This document shows, one piece after another, positions 1 to 8,231 of a stretch of DNA of 64,000 nucleotides. The translations under genes and the position numbers were made by a program. Location of the stretch: positions 1-64,000 of the forward strand of contig NZ_JBBIAB010000002.1 in the NCBI RefSeq assembly GCF_039634785.1, read 5' to 3'. Position 1 is the stretch's first letter, and every line of letters begins with the position of its first letter. This DNA comes from Tistrella mobilis (lineage in GTDB: Bacteria; Pseudomonadota; Alphaproteobacteria; Tistrellales; Tistrellaceae). The notes below the pieces were generated by a model. The model worked only from the letters and a program-made list of their open reading frames with translations, was not told the origin of the DNA and did no database searches.

Positions 1-157
1 ATCGGGGCGAAGGGGGATCGGTGCTGCCATGGGGATCGCTCCGGCTGTTTGCCAGAGTGACTCACAATCCGCGGGTCTTGGGAATCCCCTATCGTGAGTC
101 GGGGTCAGCGCTCATTGGTATAACACGGTCGCGGCCTCTGCGAGGAGGCCCTACCCG

Positions 158-195
158 AAAAAAAGGCCCGGCACCCCCAAGGGTATCCGGGCCTT
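158..195 (-). terminator. Rho-independent terminator of the PRC-barrel gene
   Basis: A perfect 9-bp stem (AAGGCCCGG at 163-171 pairing with CCGGGCCTT at 187-195) encloses a 15-nt loop. On the minus strand it is followed by a run of seven T (158-164 read in reverse). It lies about 65 bp beyond the stop codon of the minus-strand gene that ends at 261. Confidence 0.8.
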
Positions 196-260
196 CCTCC
201 ACCGATCGGCACGGCGAGGGCGGGGCTGCGCTTTGGCCGTGCCGATGTCGGGTGCGGAGA

Positions 261-632
261 TCAGATCCAGTAGGGCGGCACGCCGTAATGGCGGTGGACC
301 GATTCCTCGTAAGTCCGGTCATACAGCCGCCGCTCGTCGCCGCGGTCGTAAGTGGGGGCGTTTTCCAGCTGGTCACGGGTCAGATTGACCACATAGCCCT
401 CTTTCGAGGTATCGTATTTCAGCACGTCCCAGGGAACCGGATGGTATTTCTCGCCGATGCCCAGGAAGCCGCCGAACGAGAGCACGGCATAGGCCACGCG
501 ACCGTTCAGCTTGTTGAGCATCACACCAGAGACCGAGCCGATCTTCTCGCCGTCGGCGCCGTAGACCGAGGTGCCTTCCACCCGGTCGGCGGAAATGAGG
601 TTCGAGGTTTCGGTCGTGGCAGGGGTGGCCAT
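261..632 (-). CDS. PRC-barrel domain protein
   Basis: A 123-aa soluble protein with one PRC-barrel domain over roughly residues 10-75. It shows the usual strand pattern VYGADGEKIGSV, then GRVAYAVLSFGGFLGIGEK and a HPVPWDVL segment. Such proteins are common small adaptor or stress proteins in alphaproteobacteria; no enzymatic role is implied. I chose the ATG at 632 because AGGAAGG sits 8 nt upstream; an in-frame ATG at 659 would add nine residues without a better ribosome site. The C-terminal third (after about 80) is charged and Tyr-rich with no recognised domain. The gene stands alone, ends at a terminator, and is divergent from the Crp/Fnr-type gene at 853. Confidence 0.85.
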   Translation of the reverse strand: MATPATTETSNLISADRVEGTSVYGADGEKIGSVSGVMLNKLNGRVAYAVLSFGGFLGIGEKYHPVPWDVLKYDTSKEGYVVNLTRDQLENAPTYDRGDERRLYDRTYEESVHRHYGVPPYWI

Positions 633-765
633 CTGAGCGTCCTTCCTCTTGCTGTCCATGCCCGCCGGCCGGCGGGTACGGACGGCTCAACGCTTGACCG
701 GATCCTTTGTTCCCGGCTTTAAACTGGTTTAAACTCCACCAATAATTTTCAGCTAGCTTGAACTA

Positions 766-779
766 TTGAATCATGTCAA
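766..779. promoter_or_regulatory. FNR/Crp-like dyad in a divergent promoter region
   Basis: TTGAATCATGTCAA is TTGA-N6-TCAA, close to the FNR/FixK consensus TTGAT-N4-ATCAA but without the inner T/A. It lies in an AT-rich gap 74 bp upstream of the Crp/Fnr-family gene at 853 and could serve autoregulation or the divergent PRC-barrel gene. This is motif inference only. Confidence 0.35.
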
Positions 780-852
780 CTTTTGCCCGCTCCGGAAACA
801 TCGGAACCCGCGCGGGGGCATGCTACTTTCATAAGAAAGGTCTCTACGAACT

Positions 853-1662
853 GTGGCACGGGCGTATCCTCGCATGAGAGACATCTATACCAGAAAATCG
901 CCGCGATCCGGTGACTGCCTCATCGATAAAATGGGGTATTACCTGGAACTGTCCCGACAGGACATAGAACATCTCACCGATCTGCAGCGACAGGAACAGA
1001 CATGGCGGGTCCGGGATGTGGTGCGCGAAATGGGCGCGCCCACGGAAATGTTCTATGTCGTCAAGACCGGCTGGTGTTTTTCCTACACCATCATGGCCGA
1101 TGGCCGCCGGCAGGTGCTTCAGATCCATCATCCGGGCGATGTGATCGGCATTCCCGACATCGCCTATGAACACGCGGTCACCGGCCTGCAGGCCGCGACC
1201 GACCTCTGTCTCTGCCCCTTTCCCAAAAGCCGGCTGGACACGATCTTCACCGACAGCCCGCGGTTGACGGCGCTGATCATGACGCTCGGCATGATCGATC
1301 ATGTGGTTCTGCTCGACCGGATCCGCACCATCGGCCGGATGAATGCCGACGAGCGCGTGGCGCATTTCCTGCTCGAAATCCTCAGCCGGCTGCGCATCAC
1401 CAACCCCGATGTCGGCGACCGCTTCGAACTGCCGCTCAGTCAGGAACTGGTCGGCGACACGCTGGGGCTGACCAATGTCTATGTCAGCCGCACCCTGTCG
1501 CTGATGGAACGCGCCGGGCTGATCGAACGCATCGACCGGTCGATCCGCATTGCCGACGAGCAGGGCCTGCGCGACATGGCGGATTTTCAGGACCGCTATT
1601 ACCGCATCGACACCTCGTGGTTCCCGGGCGGGGCGCTGGAAAAACTGTCGGCCGGCGCCTGA
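853..1662 (+). CDS. Crp/Fnr family transcriptional regulator
   Basis: A 269-aa cytoplasmic DNA-binding regulator. An N-terminal cNMP-binding-type beta-barrel (about 40-145, with FYVVKTGWCFSY and the GDVIGI turn) is followed by the long dimerisation helix and a Crp-type winged helix (about 180-245, with LSQELVGDTLGLTNVYVSRTL as recognition region). No N-terminal cysteine cluster of true FNR is visible, so an iron-sulfur oxygen sensor is unlikely; the effector is unknown. The GTG at 853 has AAAGG 12 nt upstream; an ATG at 874 is the alternative start. An FNR-like dyad lies just upstream. It is not overlapped by the ATPase cassette that starts 107 bp downstream. Confidence 0.85.
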   Translation: MARAYPRMRDIYTRKSPRSGDCLIDKMGYYLELSRQDIEHLTDLQRQEQTWRVRDVVREMGAPTEMFYVVKTGWCFSYTIMADGRRQVLQIHHPGDVIGIPDIAYEHAVTGLQAATDLCLCPFPKSRLDTIFTDSPRLTALIMTLGMIDHVVLLDRIRTIGRMNADERVAHFLLEILSRLRITNPDVGDRFELPLSQELVGDTLGLTNVYVSRTLSLMERAGLIERIDRSIRIADEQGLRDMADFQDRYYRIDTSWFPGGALEKLSAGA

Positions 1663-1769
1663 GCGGCCGCCTTCGGGCTGCGACCCCGGGTCCTCTGGTC
1701 ATGGGCGGGCGGCCTTGATAGGGTCGGCCCGTTCCGCATCACGCGGACCCGGCCGGAGGTCTGCCCCCC

Positions 1770-3023
1770 ATGTACACCACCATCCGTCTGCGCAATGTCA
1801 GGGCCTGGGCCGATAGCGGCGATATCGCGCTGGCCCCGCTCACCCTGTTCTACGGTGCCAATGGCGCCGGCAAAAGCAGCATCGCCCAGGCGCTGGACGC
1901 GCTCGGCCGCATCGCCGATCGCGGTTTCACCGACCCCGCGGCCCTGGTCGCCGCCCTGCCGGCCGATGCCGTGCGCGACATGATCCGCGACCGCGATCCC
2001 ACGCGGCTGATCGGCATCGATCTGGCCTGGCAGCCGGATGCGTCGATGCAGGCCGCCCTGGTGCAGGGCGCGCGCCGGCTGGCAGTGTCGGTCGAACTGG
2101 GCCTCGATCCGGCCGGCCGGCCGCGGCTGCACGGGCTTCACTGGACCGTGACCGACAGGGCCGACCGCCCGCTGCGGGTGGTGGCGGTGCATGACGGCCA
2201 CCCCGTGGACAAGGATGCGGCCGCCATCGATGTTCTGGCCGCCGCCACCGCCGCCGCGGTCGGCGGTTTCGTGATGCTGGGCCCTCTGCGTGCCCGGCCG
2301 CGGCGCAGCTATGCCGTGCCGGCGCGGGTGCCGGCCGATGTGGGGCCGCGCGGGCAGGGGGCCGTGCCGGCCATGGCCGCGGCCGACCGCGCCGGCCGCC
2401 GGCTTTCGATCGGCGATGGCGCCGCGCGCGGCTTTGCCGACATGATTTCCGACCGTCTGGCGACCCTCGGCCTGGTCGCGGGGGTGGATCTGGTCGATGC
2501 CCCGGGCGGCGTGGCGCTGATCGCCCGCGGCCGGCGCGGCGGCCAGGCCCCCTTTGCCGAGGCCGGGTTCGGCCTGTCGCAGGTGCTGCCGGCGGCGGTG
2601 GCGGCCTTTCTGGTGCCGGCCGGATCGACACTGTGGCTGGAACAGCCCGAGCTGCATCTGCATGCGGCCGCCCAGGCAGCGCTGGGCGATCTGCTGATCG
2701 ACGCGCTGGAGGCCCGCGAGTCCGGCCGCGCCCGCCATCTCCAGATCCTGGTCGAGACCCATTCCGAGCCGCTGCTGAACCGCATTCAGCGTCGCATCGC
2801 CGAGGCGCGGCTGGCGGCCGACCGCGTGGCGGTGCACTGGTGCCCGGGCACGGTGCCCGCCACCATCGAGCGGCTGGAGATGGACGAGACCGGCGAGATC
2901 CTGAACTGGCCCGACGACGTGTTCGGCGACGAGATGGCCGATGTCACCGCCCGCGCGGTGGCGGCGGCCGCCCGCCGCAAGGCCCGCCGGGCGGGCGAGG
3001 GCGGGGGGGAGGGCGGGGCATGA
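1770..3023 (+). CDS. ABC-type/OLD-like AAA ATPase (DUF3696-like), first gene of the ATPase-PIN-ligase cassette
   Basis: A 417-aa soluble ATPase. The Walker A motif GANGAGKS is at 29-36. A signature-like GFGLSQVLP is near 267-275, Walker B LWLEQPELHLH near 288-298, and an H-loop ETHSEPLL near 329. The short ending LNWPDDVFGDEM (about 378-389) resembles the C-terminal DUF3696 motif. This is the SMC/RecF/OLD type of ATPase often found as the sensor or motor of defence and repair modules; no nuclease TOPRIM domain is present in this chain. The stop overlaps the next start as ATGA. The AGGTCTG before the ATG is only a weak ribosome site. Its function in the cassette (activating or restraining the PIN-like partner) is inference from gene order. 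Confidence 0.85.
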   Translation: MYTTIRLRNVRAWADSGDIALAPLTLFYGANGAGKSSIAQALDALGRIADRGFTDPAALVAALPADAVRDMIRDRDPTRLIGIDLAWQPDASMQAALVQGARRLAVSVELGLDPAGRPRLHGLHWTVTDRADRPLRVVAVHDGHPVDKDAAAIDVLAAATAAAVGGFVMLGPLRARPRRSYAVPARVPADVGPRGQGAVPAMAAADRAGRRLSIGDGAARGFADMISDRLATLGLVAGVDLVDAPGGVALIARGRRGGQAPFAEAGFGLSQVLPAAVAAFLVPAGSTLWLEQPELHLHAAAQAALGDLLIDALEARESGRARHLQILVETHSEPLLNRIQRRIAEARLAADRVAVHWCPGTVPATIERLEMDETGEILNWPDDVFGDEMADVTARAVAAAARRKARRAGEGGGEGGA

Positions 3024-3547
3024 CCGGATCGGCCGAACGCCCGCGGCGGATCATCGACACCAATGTCCTCCTCATCGCCAACGGCGCCCATGACGATGTC
3101 GGCCCCGACTGCGTCGCAGCCTGTGCGCTCACCCTGCAGGAGATACTGCAATCCGGCCGGGTGGTGATCGATGACGGCTGGGCGATCCTGGAAGAATACG
3201 GCCACAAGCTGCGCCCCAATCGCGGCAAGGGGCCGGGGGATGTGTTCCTGAAATGGCTGCTGCGCCAGGCCGGCAATCCGGCGCGCTGCGAACAGGTCAC
3301 CATCACCCCCGACGAGGCCCGCGGCTGGGCCGAATTCCCCGACGATCCGGCGCTGGGCAATTTCGATCCGCCCGACCGGAAATTCGTCGCCGTGGCCTCA
3401 GCCCACCCCGCCCATCCGCCGATCCTGCAGGCGGCGGATTCGAAATGGCTCGACTGGGCGCCCGATCTGGCGCATCACGGGGTGGAGGTCCGCTTCATCT
3501 GCAAGGGTGAGGCGCAGCGTTTCCACCAGAACAAGTTCGGCCGATGA
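3020..3547 (+). CDS. PIN-like putative ribonuclease, second gene of the cassette
   Basis: A 175-aa protein with the hallmarks of a PIN nuclease. IIDTNVLL gives the first catalytic Asp at residue 13. An acidic pair sits in ILEEYGH at 58-59, an Asp in PPDRKFVAVA at 119, and an Asp in AADSKWLDW at 140. This matches the four-acid metal centre of PIN domains, although the spacing suggests a divergent subfamily rather than VapC. It overlaps the ATPase by ATGA and its own stop overlaps the next ATG, so the three proteins are probably made in fixed ratio. No VapB-like antitoxin is adjacent, so the ATPase or ligase may be the control partner. Substrate unknown; tRNA or other RNA is the obvious guess. 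Confidence 0.65.
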   Translation: MTGSAERPRRIIDTNVLLIANGAHDDVGPDCVAACALTLQEILQSGRVVIDDGWAILEEYGHKLRPNRGKGPGDVFLKWLLRQAGNPARCEQVTITPDEARGWAEFPDDPALGNFDPPDRKFVAVASAHPAHPPILQAADSKWLDWAPDLAHHGVEVRFICKGEAQRFHQNKFGR

Positions 3548-4236
3548 CCGGTTTCTTCCGCTTTCCCCAGACCGCCCATGTCGCCTGGCTGGGTGCGGGC
3601 GCGCCGCGCGACGACAAGCTGCTCTCGCCCGACGAGATCGATCACCTGCTGGATGGCCCGGTGGTGATCGAAGAAAAGGTCGACGGCGCCAATCTGGGCC
3701 TGTCGGTCGATCCCGAGACCGGGCTGGTGCGCGCGCAGAACCGTGGCCAGTATCTTCACGCCCCCTTCACCGGCCAGTTCGAGCGGCTGGGCGACTGGCT
3801 GGCGCTGCATGAAGACCGGCTGTTCGATGCGCTGGCCATCGACCGGCTGATCCTGTTCGGCGAATGGCTGGCCGCCCGGCATTCCCTGGGCTATGACGCG
3901 CTGCCCGACCTGTTCCTGGCCTTCGATGTCTACGAGCGCGAGACCGGGCGCTTCCGCAGCACCAGGGCCCGCAACGGCCTGGCGCAGCAGATCGGCATCG
4001 AAACCGTGCCGGCCCTGTTCACCGGCCGGGTGACCGACGGCGTCGACGGGCTTCTGCGCATCCTGACCGGCGCCCGCAGCCGCTATCGCGACGGCCCGCC
4101 CGAAGGCATCGTGATCCGGCGCGAGGACGACACCCACCTCATCGCCCGCGCCAAGCTGGTCCGCGCCGATTTCACCCAGGCGATCGGCGAGCACTGGCGC
4201 CGTCGGGCGATCGAGTGGAACCGGGTTCAGCATTAG
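3544..4236 (+). CDS. ATP-dependent RNA ligase, Rnl2-like nucleotidyltransferase family
   Basis: A 230-aa single-domain ligase of the covalent nucleotidyltransferase superfamily. Motif I is EEKVDGAN with the AMP-accepting Lys at 45. A motif Ia-like AQNRGQYL follows at about 61-68, motif III FGEWLAARHS near 105, motif IV EGIVIRRE at 187-194, and a motif V-like ARAKLVRADF with Lys 204. The lack of DNA-ligase OB-fold extensions and the FFRFPQTAHVAWLG opening resemble the RNA ligase family PF09414. It is translationally coupled to the PIN-like gene by an ATGA overlap, so a nuclease and an end-sealing enzyme are co-produced: either break-and-repair of the same RNA, or repair of damage made by a competitor. 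Which is not decidable from sequence. Confidence 0.8.
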   Translation: MTGFFRFPQTAHVAWLGAGAPRDDKLLSPDEIDHLLDGPVVIEEKVDGANLGLSVDPETGLVRAQNRGQYLHAPFTGQFERLGDWLALHEDRLFDALAIDRLILFGEWLAARHSLGYDALPDLFLAFDVYERETGRFRSTRARNGLAQQIGIETVPALFTGRVTDGVDGLLRILTGARSRYRDGPPEGIVIRREDDTHLIARAKLVRADFTQAIGEHWRRRAIEWNRVQH

Positions 4237-4452
4237 AACCCTAACTATTTATTTTGCGGATATTTAACAATTAATGATTGAGAACACCCAGCCGAATCGG
4301 GACAATCCCCTGGTCACGTAACCACGCGCAGACCTCCGTCGCCCGCCCGCCGCATCTGCTTTTGCCAGCAGCTGCGCTCGGCTCTCTGCATGCCCGGCGC
4401 CGGTCGCCCCGGGCGGCGACGCGAAGCTGTGCCGCCGACCGGGAGGTTTTCC

Positions 4453-5676
4453 GTGAGTCGTTTCTGGCAACATATCGGCCGTCTGGGTCAGGGGTTGGGG
4501 CTGGCGCTTGTGCTGGCCGTCGCCGCCGCCCTGCCGGCGGGTGCGCAAAGTACCCATACCGCATCCGATCTGACCGACCGCTATTACAACACCGCCGCCG
4601 ATTGCGGCGGGCCCTCGCGCCCGGCCTTCCTGTGCTCGGGCGTCATCTTCCGCGGCACGCGCTATTCCACCGCCTATCATTCCTGGGATCCGAGCCCCAC
4701 ATCGGTGCGGACGGGCGGTGTGTCCTTCTCGTATCTGCGCGCCGATGCGCGGTTCGAAAACCTCGCCTTCAACTATCATAACGGCTACACCGTCTATCCG
4801 ATCTTCGGTGCGCCGTCCTGGGCGATGGACTTCAATTTCGTCTGTGCCTTCCCGCTGGACGGCGCCACCGATGCGCGCACCGATCAGGGGTGCGGCAGGC
4901 GGACCGACGACACCACCAATCGCAGCGCCCCCTGCCAGTCGATCGGCGTTCTGACCGCCGAGCAGTGGCTGAGCACCTATCAGCCGCATAATTCCAGCAC
5001 CGGGTTCCGGGCCTGCGGCTTCACCGTCGCCGACCACACCAACCCGCCCCAGGGCACGGCCTACGCCTTCCAGCAGGTCATCCGGGCGATGAACCAGCTG
5101 GGCCCGGTCTCTCTGGGCCAGCAGAACGAGATGCGCGCCGCCACCTGGGCGCAGGGCATCGGCGACAAGCTGCCGATCGAATCCTTCTTCTACCTGGCCA
5201 ATGCCGGCGATCAGGCCCTGCTGGATGCGCGCGGCGACCAGGCCGACTATTACCGCACCACCGGCCGGTTCGTGCCGGTGATCCGCATGACGCTGCCCAC
5301 GGCGAACAAGAACGCCACCTTCCACTATGTCGATGCCGACCAGGCCATCAAGCCGGCGGCGGCGGCGGCCTGCCCGCAATATATCGAACGCGGCAGCTGG
5401 ACCACCCATCCCGGCTCACCGCATCTGAGCCTCAGCCTGGTGCCGACCGATTGCGCCCGCAATGTCGCGGTTTCGGCGGCAGGCGCCGTCTTCGCCGAGG
5501 TTCAGGCCAAGTTCGGCGCCACGCCCCAGTGGCACAACCCGGCCGGCATGGCGGCGCAGCTGAGCTGCCATATCGAAATCGCCCGCCACAAGGCCGAATG
5601 GAACCTGGAACCCGACCGTCGCGCCGACAGCCCCGAGCAGACCCGCAAGGAAGACTGCAACCCGCCCTTCGTCTGA
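4453..5676 (+). CDS. secreted halovibrin-like protein
   Basis: A 407-aa exported protein. The GTG start has GGGAGG 8 nt upstream. A signal peptide of about 30 residues (basic MSRFWQ start, hydrophobic LGLALVLAVAAAL core, cleavage near AGA-QS) precedes a mature part that is rich in Cys, aromatic and Asn residues. Recognisable stretches are DLTDRYYNTAADCGG, PAFLCSGVIFRG, SFSYLR and CAFPLDG. These recall the HvnA/halovibrin group of secreted proteins described in Vibrio and Pseudomonas as ADP-ribosyl-transferring exoproteins; the assignment is from memory and tentative, and I see no R-S-E triad I can place. About ten Cys suggest disulfides outside the cytoplasm. An AT-rich promoter region (4237-4290) precedes it. 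Confidence 0.5.
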   Translation: MSRFWQHIGRLGQGLGLALVLAVAAALPAGAQSTHTASDLTDRYYNTAADCGGPSRPAFLCSGVIFRGTRYSTAYHSWDPSPTSVRTGGVSFSYLRADARFENLAFNYHNGYTVYPIFGAPSWAMDFNFVCAFPLDGATDARTDQGCGRRTDDTTNRSAPCQSIGVLTAEQWLSTYQPHNSSTGFRACGFTVADHTNPPQGTAYAFQQVIRAMNQLGPVSLGQQNEMRAATWAQGIGDKLPIESFFYLANAGDQALLDARGDQADYYRTTGRFVPVIRMTLPTANKNATFHYVDADQAIKPAAAAACPQYIERGSWTTHPGSPHLSLSLVPTDCARNVAVSAAGAVFAEVQAKFGATPQWHNPAGMAAQLSCHIEIARHKAEWNLEPDRRADSPEQTRKEDCNPPFV

Positions 5677-5696
5677 GCCTTGCCCGCCCCCCCATG

Positions 5697-5730
5697 AAAA
5701 ACCGCCGGGGGCGATATCGCACCCGGCGGT
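5697..5730 (-). terminator. hairpin between convergent genes
   Basis: A 9-bp stem ACCGCCGGG (5701-5709) pairs with CCCGGCGGT (5722-5730). On the minus strand it is followed by TTTTTCA, so it should stop the gene that ends at 5765. On the plus strand it lies just past the halovibrin-like stop at 5676 but has no clear T-tract. Confidence 0.7.
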
Positions 5731-5764
5731 CTTCATTGTCCGGTCTTTCGGTCGTCGGGCCCGA

Positions 5765-6220
5765 TCAATGCGCCTGTGCCGGCGGGTGCAGCTGGTCCAG
5801 CACCTTGCGCAGCACGCCATGGGCCACGGCCACCTCGGTGACCTCGCCGACCAGGGCATGATAGCGCGCCTGCGCGCCCGCGGCCTCGCCGGCCTCTGCG
5901 GTCGCAAGGCTGTCGGGCCCCGGCCGCACCAGGGCGGCAACCTCGCCTGCATGCCGCGCCACATCCCCGGGCCCCGGCGGCGGCAGGCGCCGCGGGCTGC
6001 GGGTCTCGTCGATTGCGACGATCAGATCCGAAATCGCCTTCAGCCAGGCGAAATCCGGATGCCCCGTCACCAGCGACAACCGCTGATACGGATCCGCGGC
6101 CGCACCGAACCGCTCCAGCTCGGTATCGAGCATCGCCTTGTGAACCTTGATCAACGCCGCCGACAACAGCTTCAGCGCAGCGCGGGGGTCGGTGGCAGGC
6201 AGGCGGTCGATGGCGGTCAT
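5765..6220 (-). CDS. conserved hypothetical protein, mostly helical
   Basis: A 151-aa cytoplasmic protein that I cannot place in a named family. The first half is helical with the pattern LKLLSAALIKVHKAMLDTEL, and the middle has GHPDFAWLKAISDLIVAIDE. The C-terminal half is Ala/Glu-rich. There is no signal peptide, membrane segment or Cys. ATG at 6220 with GGAG about 10 nt upstream. It is a single gene between a terminator and the aldo/keto reductase. Confidence 0.65.
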   Translation of the reverse strand: MTAIDRLPATDPRAALKLLSAALIKVHKAMLDTELERFGAAADPYQRLSLVTGHPDFAWLKAISDLIVAIDETRSPRRLPPPGPGDVARHAGEVAALVRPGPDSLATAEAGEAAGAQARYHALVGEVTEVAVAHGVLRKVLDQLHPPAQAH

Positions 6221-6304
6221 GCGATCGCGTCTCCTTCATCTCGCCGGTTGCGGAACCGGGAATATGTAGCGATCCGACCGCCCGATGTCATCCGCCCGGC
6301 CATG

Positions 6305-7324
6305 TCACCGATCGATGGCAGCCATCCGGTCCGGCGCATAGCGATCCCCCGCCACCGCCTCGGCCGGCAGGGCGGCGCCGATGGTGGCGCGATCCTCCGC
6401 CGTCAGCTGCAGGGCCAATGCCGCCAGATTGTCGTCCACCCGCGACGGCCGCGAGGCGCCGAAGAGGGCGATCACCGGCGCGGCATCCGTTCCTGCCGCC
6501 AGCACCCAGGCCAGCGCCAGGGCGGCGGGGGTGGTGTTGCGTTCCGCGGCCAGTGCCGCCAGCCGGCCCGCGAGGTCGGCATTGCGGGCAAGGTTTTCGG
6601 GCGCGAAGCGGGGGTAGATCTTCCGTCCGTCATCGGCCGCAAGCCCGCCGCCGCCGACCGATCCGGCAAGCAGGCCGCGGCCCAGCGCGCCATAGGCGAC
6701 GAAGCTGGTCCCGGTCTCGGCGCAGGCGGCGAGCAGGCCGTTTTCGGGCTCGCGAGAGACTAAGGAAAATTCGCTCTGCACCGCGGCGATCGGGTGAATT
6801 CCTGCGGCTTTTCTAAGGGTTGCGGGTGAAACTTCGCTCAACCCGATCTGTTTCACCCGCCCCTTCCGGACCTCGTCGGCCATGGCGCCGACCGTCTCTT
6901 CCACCGGCACATCCGGGTCCAGCCGGTGCAGATACCACAGGTCGACGACATCGGTGCCCAGCCGGCGGAGGCTCGCCTCCAGCGCCAGCGGCACCCGTTC
7001 CGGCCGGCCGTCGATGCCGCGGATATCGCCGCCGCCCTCGGGCTTCACGAAGCCGAATTTGGTGGCGATCTGCACCCGCTGCCGCAGGCCGGGGCGGGCG
7101 GCCAGCGCCCGGCCCACCAGCTCCTCATTCGCGCCCCAGCCATACATGTCGGCCGTGTCGATCAGGGTCACGCCCCGATCGACGGCATGGTGAATGGTGC
7201 GCAGGGCCTCGCCGGCGTCGCGCGCGCCATAGCTGCCGGTCATCGCCATGCAGCCCAGGCCCAGCACCGGCACGGCCGGCCCACCCCGGCCCAGGGGGAC
7301 GTTCGGAAGCGCGCGGGACATCAT
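6305..7324 (-). CDS. aldo/keto reductase
   Basis: A 339-aa NADPH-dependent (beta/alpha)8-barrel oxidoreductase of the YajO/AKR13-like group. The catalytic Asp and Tyr are in LIDTADMYGWGANEEL, the Lys is in IATKFGF, and the His is in WYLHRLDP. The C-terminal segment IALFGASRPSRVDDNLAAL matches the cofactor-binding end. The ATG at 7324 overlaps the TGA of the upstream SDR. It is the last gene of the minus-strand catabolic operon starting at 15910. Its substrate, probably an aldehyde or ketone intermediate of that pathway, is unknown. Confidence 0.9.
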   Translation of the reverse strand: MMSRALPNVPLGRGGPAVPVLGLGCMAMTGSYGARDAGEALRTIHHAVDRGVTLIDTADMYGWGANEELVGRALAARPGLRQRVQIATKFGFVKPEGGGDIRGIDGRPERVPLALEASLRRLGTDVVDLWYLHRLDPDVPVEETVGAMADEVRKGRVKQIGLSEVSPATLRKAAGIHPIAAVQSEFSLVSREPENGLLAACAETGTSFVAYGALGRGLLAGSVGGGGLAADDGRKIYPRFAPENLARNADLAGRLAALAAERNTTPAALALAWVLAAGTDAAPVIALFGASRPSRVDDNLAALALQLTAEDRATIGAALPAEAVAGDRYAPDRMAAIDR

Positions 7325-8202
7325 GCCGTCTCCTTTCCGCCGGCCGCTGCGGCGGGCTGTCGTCCAAGATTGCGCAGCGCCGCCCAGGTGTCGGGCGTCC
7401 AGCTGCGCAGGGCGGGAAGTTCCGGGCCGGCGGCGCCTTCCAGGCGTCGGCCGCCATCGATCGCCAGCACCTCGCCGGTAATATAGCCGGCCCCGTCCGA
7501 AACCAGGAAGGCGGCCAGATCCGCCAGTTCCTGCGGCCGGCCGGTGCGGCCCAGCGCCACCCCCGCCTCGGCCGGCGGCAGATCGGTGCCCGCGGGCCGC
7601 AATCGGCCGAAGGCGCCCTCGGTCGGGAAGGGGCCGGGGGCGATGCCGTTCAGCCTGATCCCCGCCGGCCCCCATTCCACCGCCAGCGAGCGGATCATCG
7701 CCAGCACCCCTGCCTTGGCCATGGCCGAGGGCAGCTTATAGGGCGCACCGGTCAGGGCCGACTGGGTCAGGATGCACAGCACCGCGGCCGGCATCCCGGC
7801 CGCGATCCAGCGCCGGCCGGCGGCGAGCGTCACATTGGCCCCGCCCTTGAGCACGATATCGACCACCGCATCGATCGCCCGCGGCGACAGCGTCTCGGAC
7901 CGGGCGAGGAAATTGCCGGCGGCCGAATTGACCAGGATGTCGACCGGCCGGCTGCGGAAGGCCTGGTCCATCATCGCCTCGACCGCATCGGCATTGCGGA
8001 CATCGCACGGAAAACAGTCGACCGCCACGCCGTGATCGGCGCGGATGCCCTCTGCCGCCGCCTCCAGCACGGCGGCCCGCCGCCCCACCAGCACCAGATC
8101 GGCGCCGAGTTCGGCATAGCGCCGCGCAATGGCGAGCCCCAACCCGGACCCGCCACCGGTGATCAGCGCCCGACGGCCCTGAAGAAGCCCGGATGTGAAC
8201 AT
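7321..8202 (-). CDS. short-chain dehydrogenase, 2,4-dienoyl-CoA reductase-like
   Basis: A 293-aa Rossmann-fold oxidoreductase. It has the nucleotide-binding motif ITGGGSGLGLAIA, and VNSAAGNFLARSETLS replaces the classical NNAG. A Lys follows in PSAMAKAGV, but the catalytic Tyr position of classical SDRs (YxxxK) reads as SAMAK; this Tyr-lacking pattern, with NSAAGNF, is typical of the dienoyl-CoA reductase DECR group. It therefore probably reduces an unsaturated acyl-CoA with NADPH. It follows the TRAP genes and overlaps the aldo/keto reductase start by ATGA, supporting a role in the same acid-degradation operon. The C-terminal extension after DGGRR is longer than usual. Confidence 0.85.
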   Translation of the reverse strand: MFTSGLLQGRRALITGGGSGLGLAIARRYAELGADLVLVGRRAAVLEAAAEGIRADHGVAVDCFPCDVRNADAVEAMMDQAFRSRPVDILVNSAAGNFLARSETLSPRAIDAVVDIVLKGGANVTLAAGRRWIAAGMPAAVLCILTQSALTGAPYKLPSAMAKAGVLAMIRSLAVEWGPAGIRLNGIAPGPFPTEGAFGRLRPAGTDLPPAEAGVALGRTGRPQELADLAAFLVSDGAGYITGEVLAIDGGRRLEGAAGPELPALRSWTPDTWAALRNLGRQPAAAAGGKETA

Positions 8203-8231
8203 GGATCACTTCCTTGAGTGTTTAGAATGCC

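Noticed and set aside
2633-3019. Extension of the PIN-like frame upstream to 2633
   Set aside because: It would lie inside the ATPase gene in another frame and reads as shadow sequence; the ATG at 3020 gives the IIDTNV start expected of a PIN domain.
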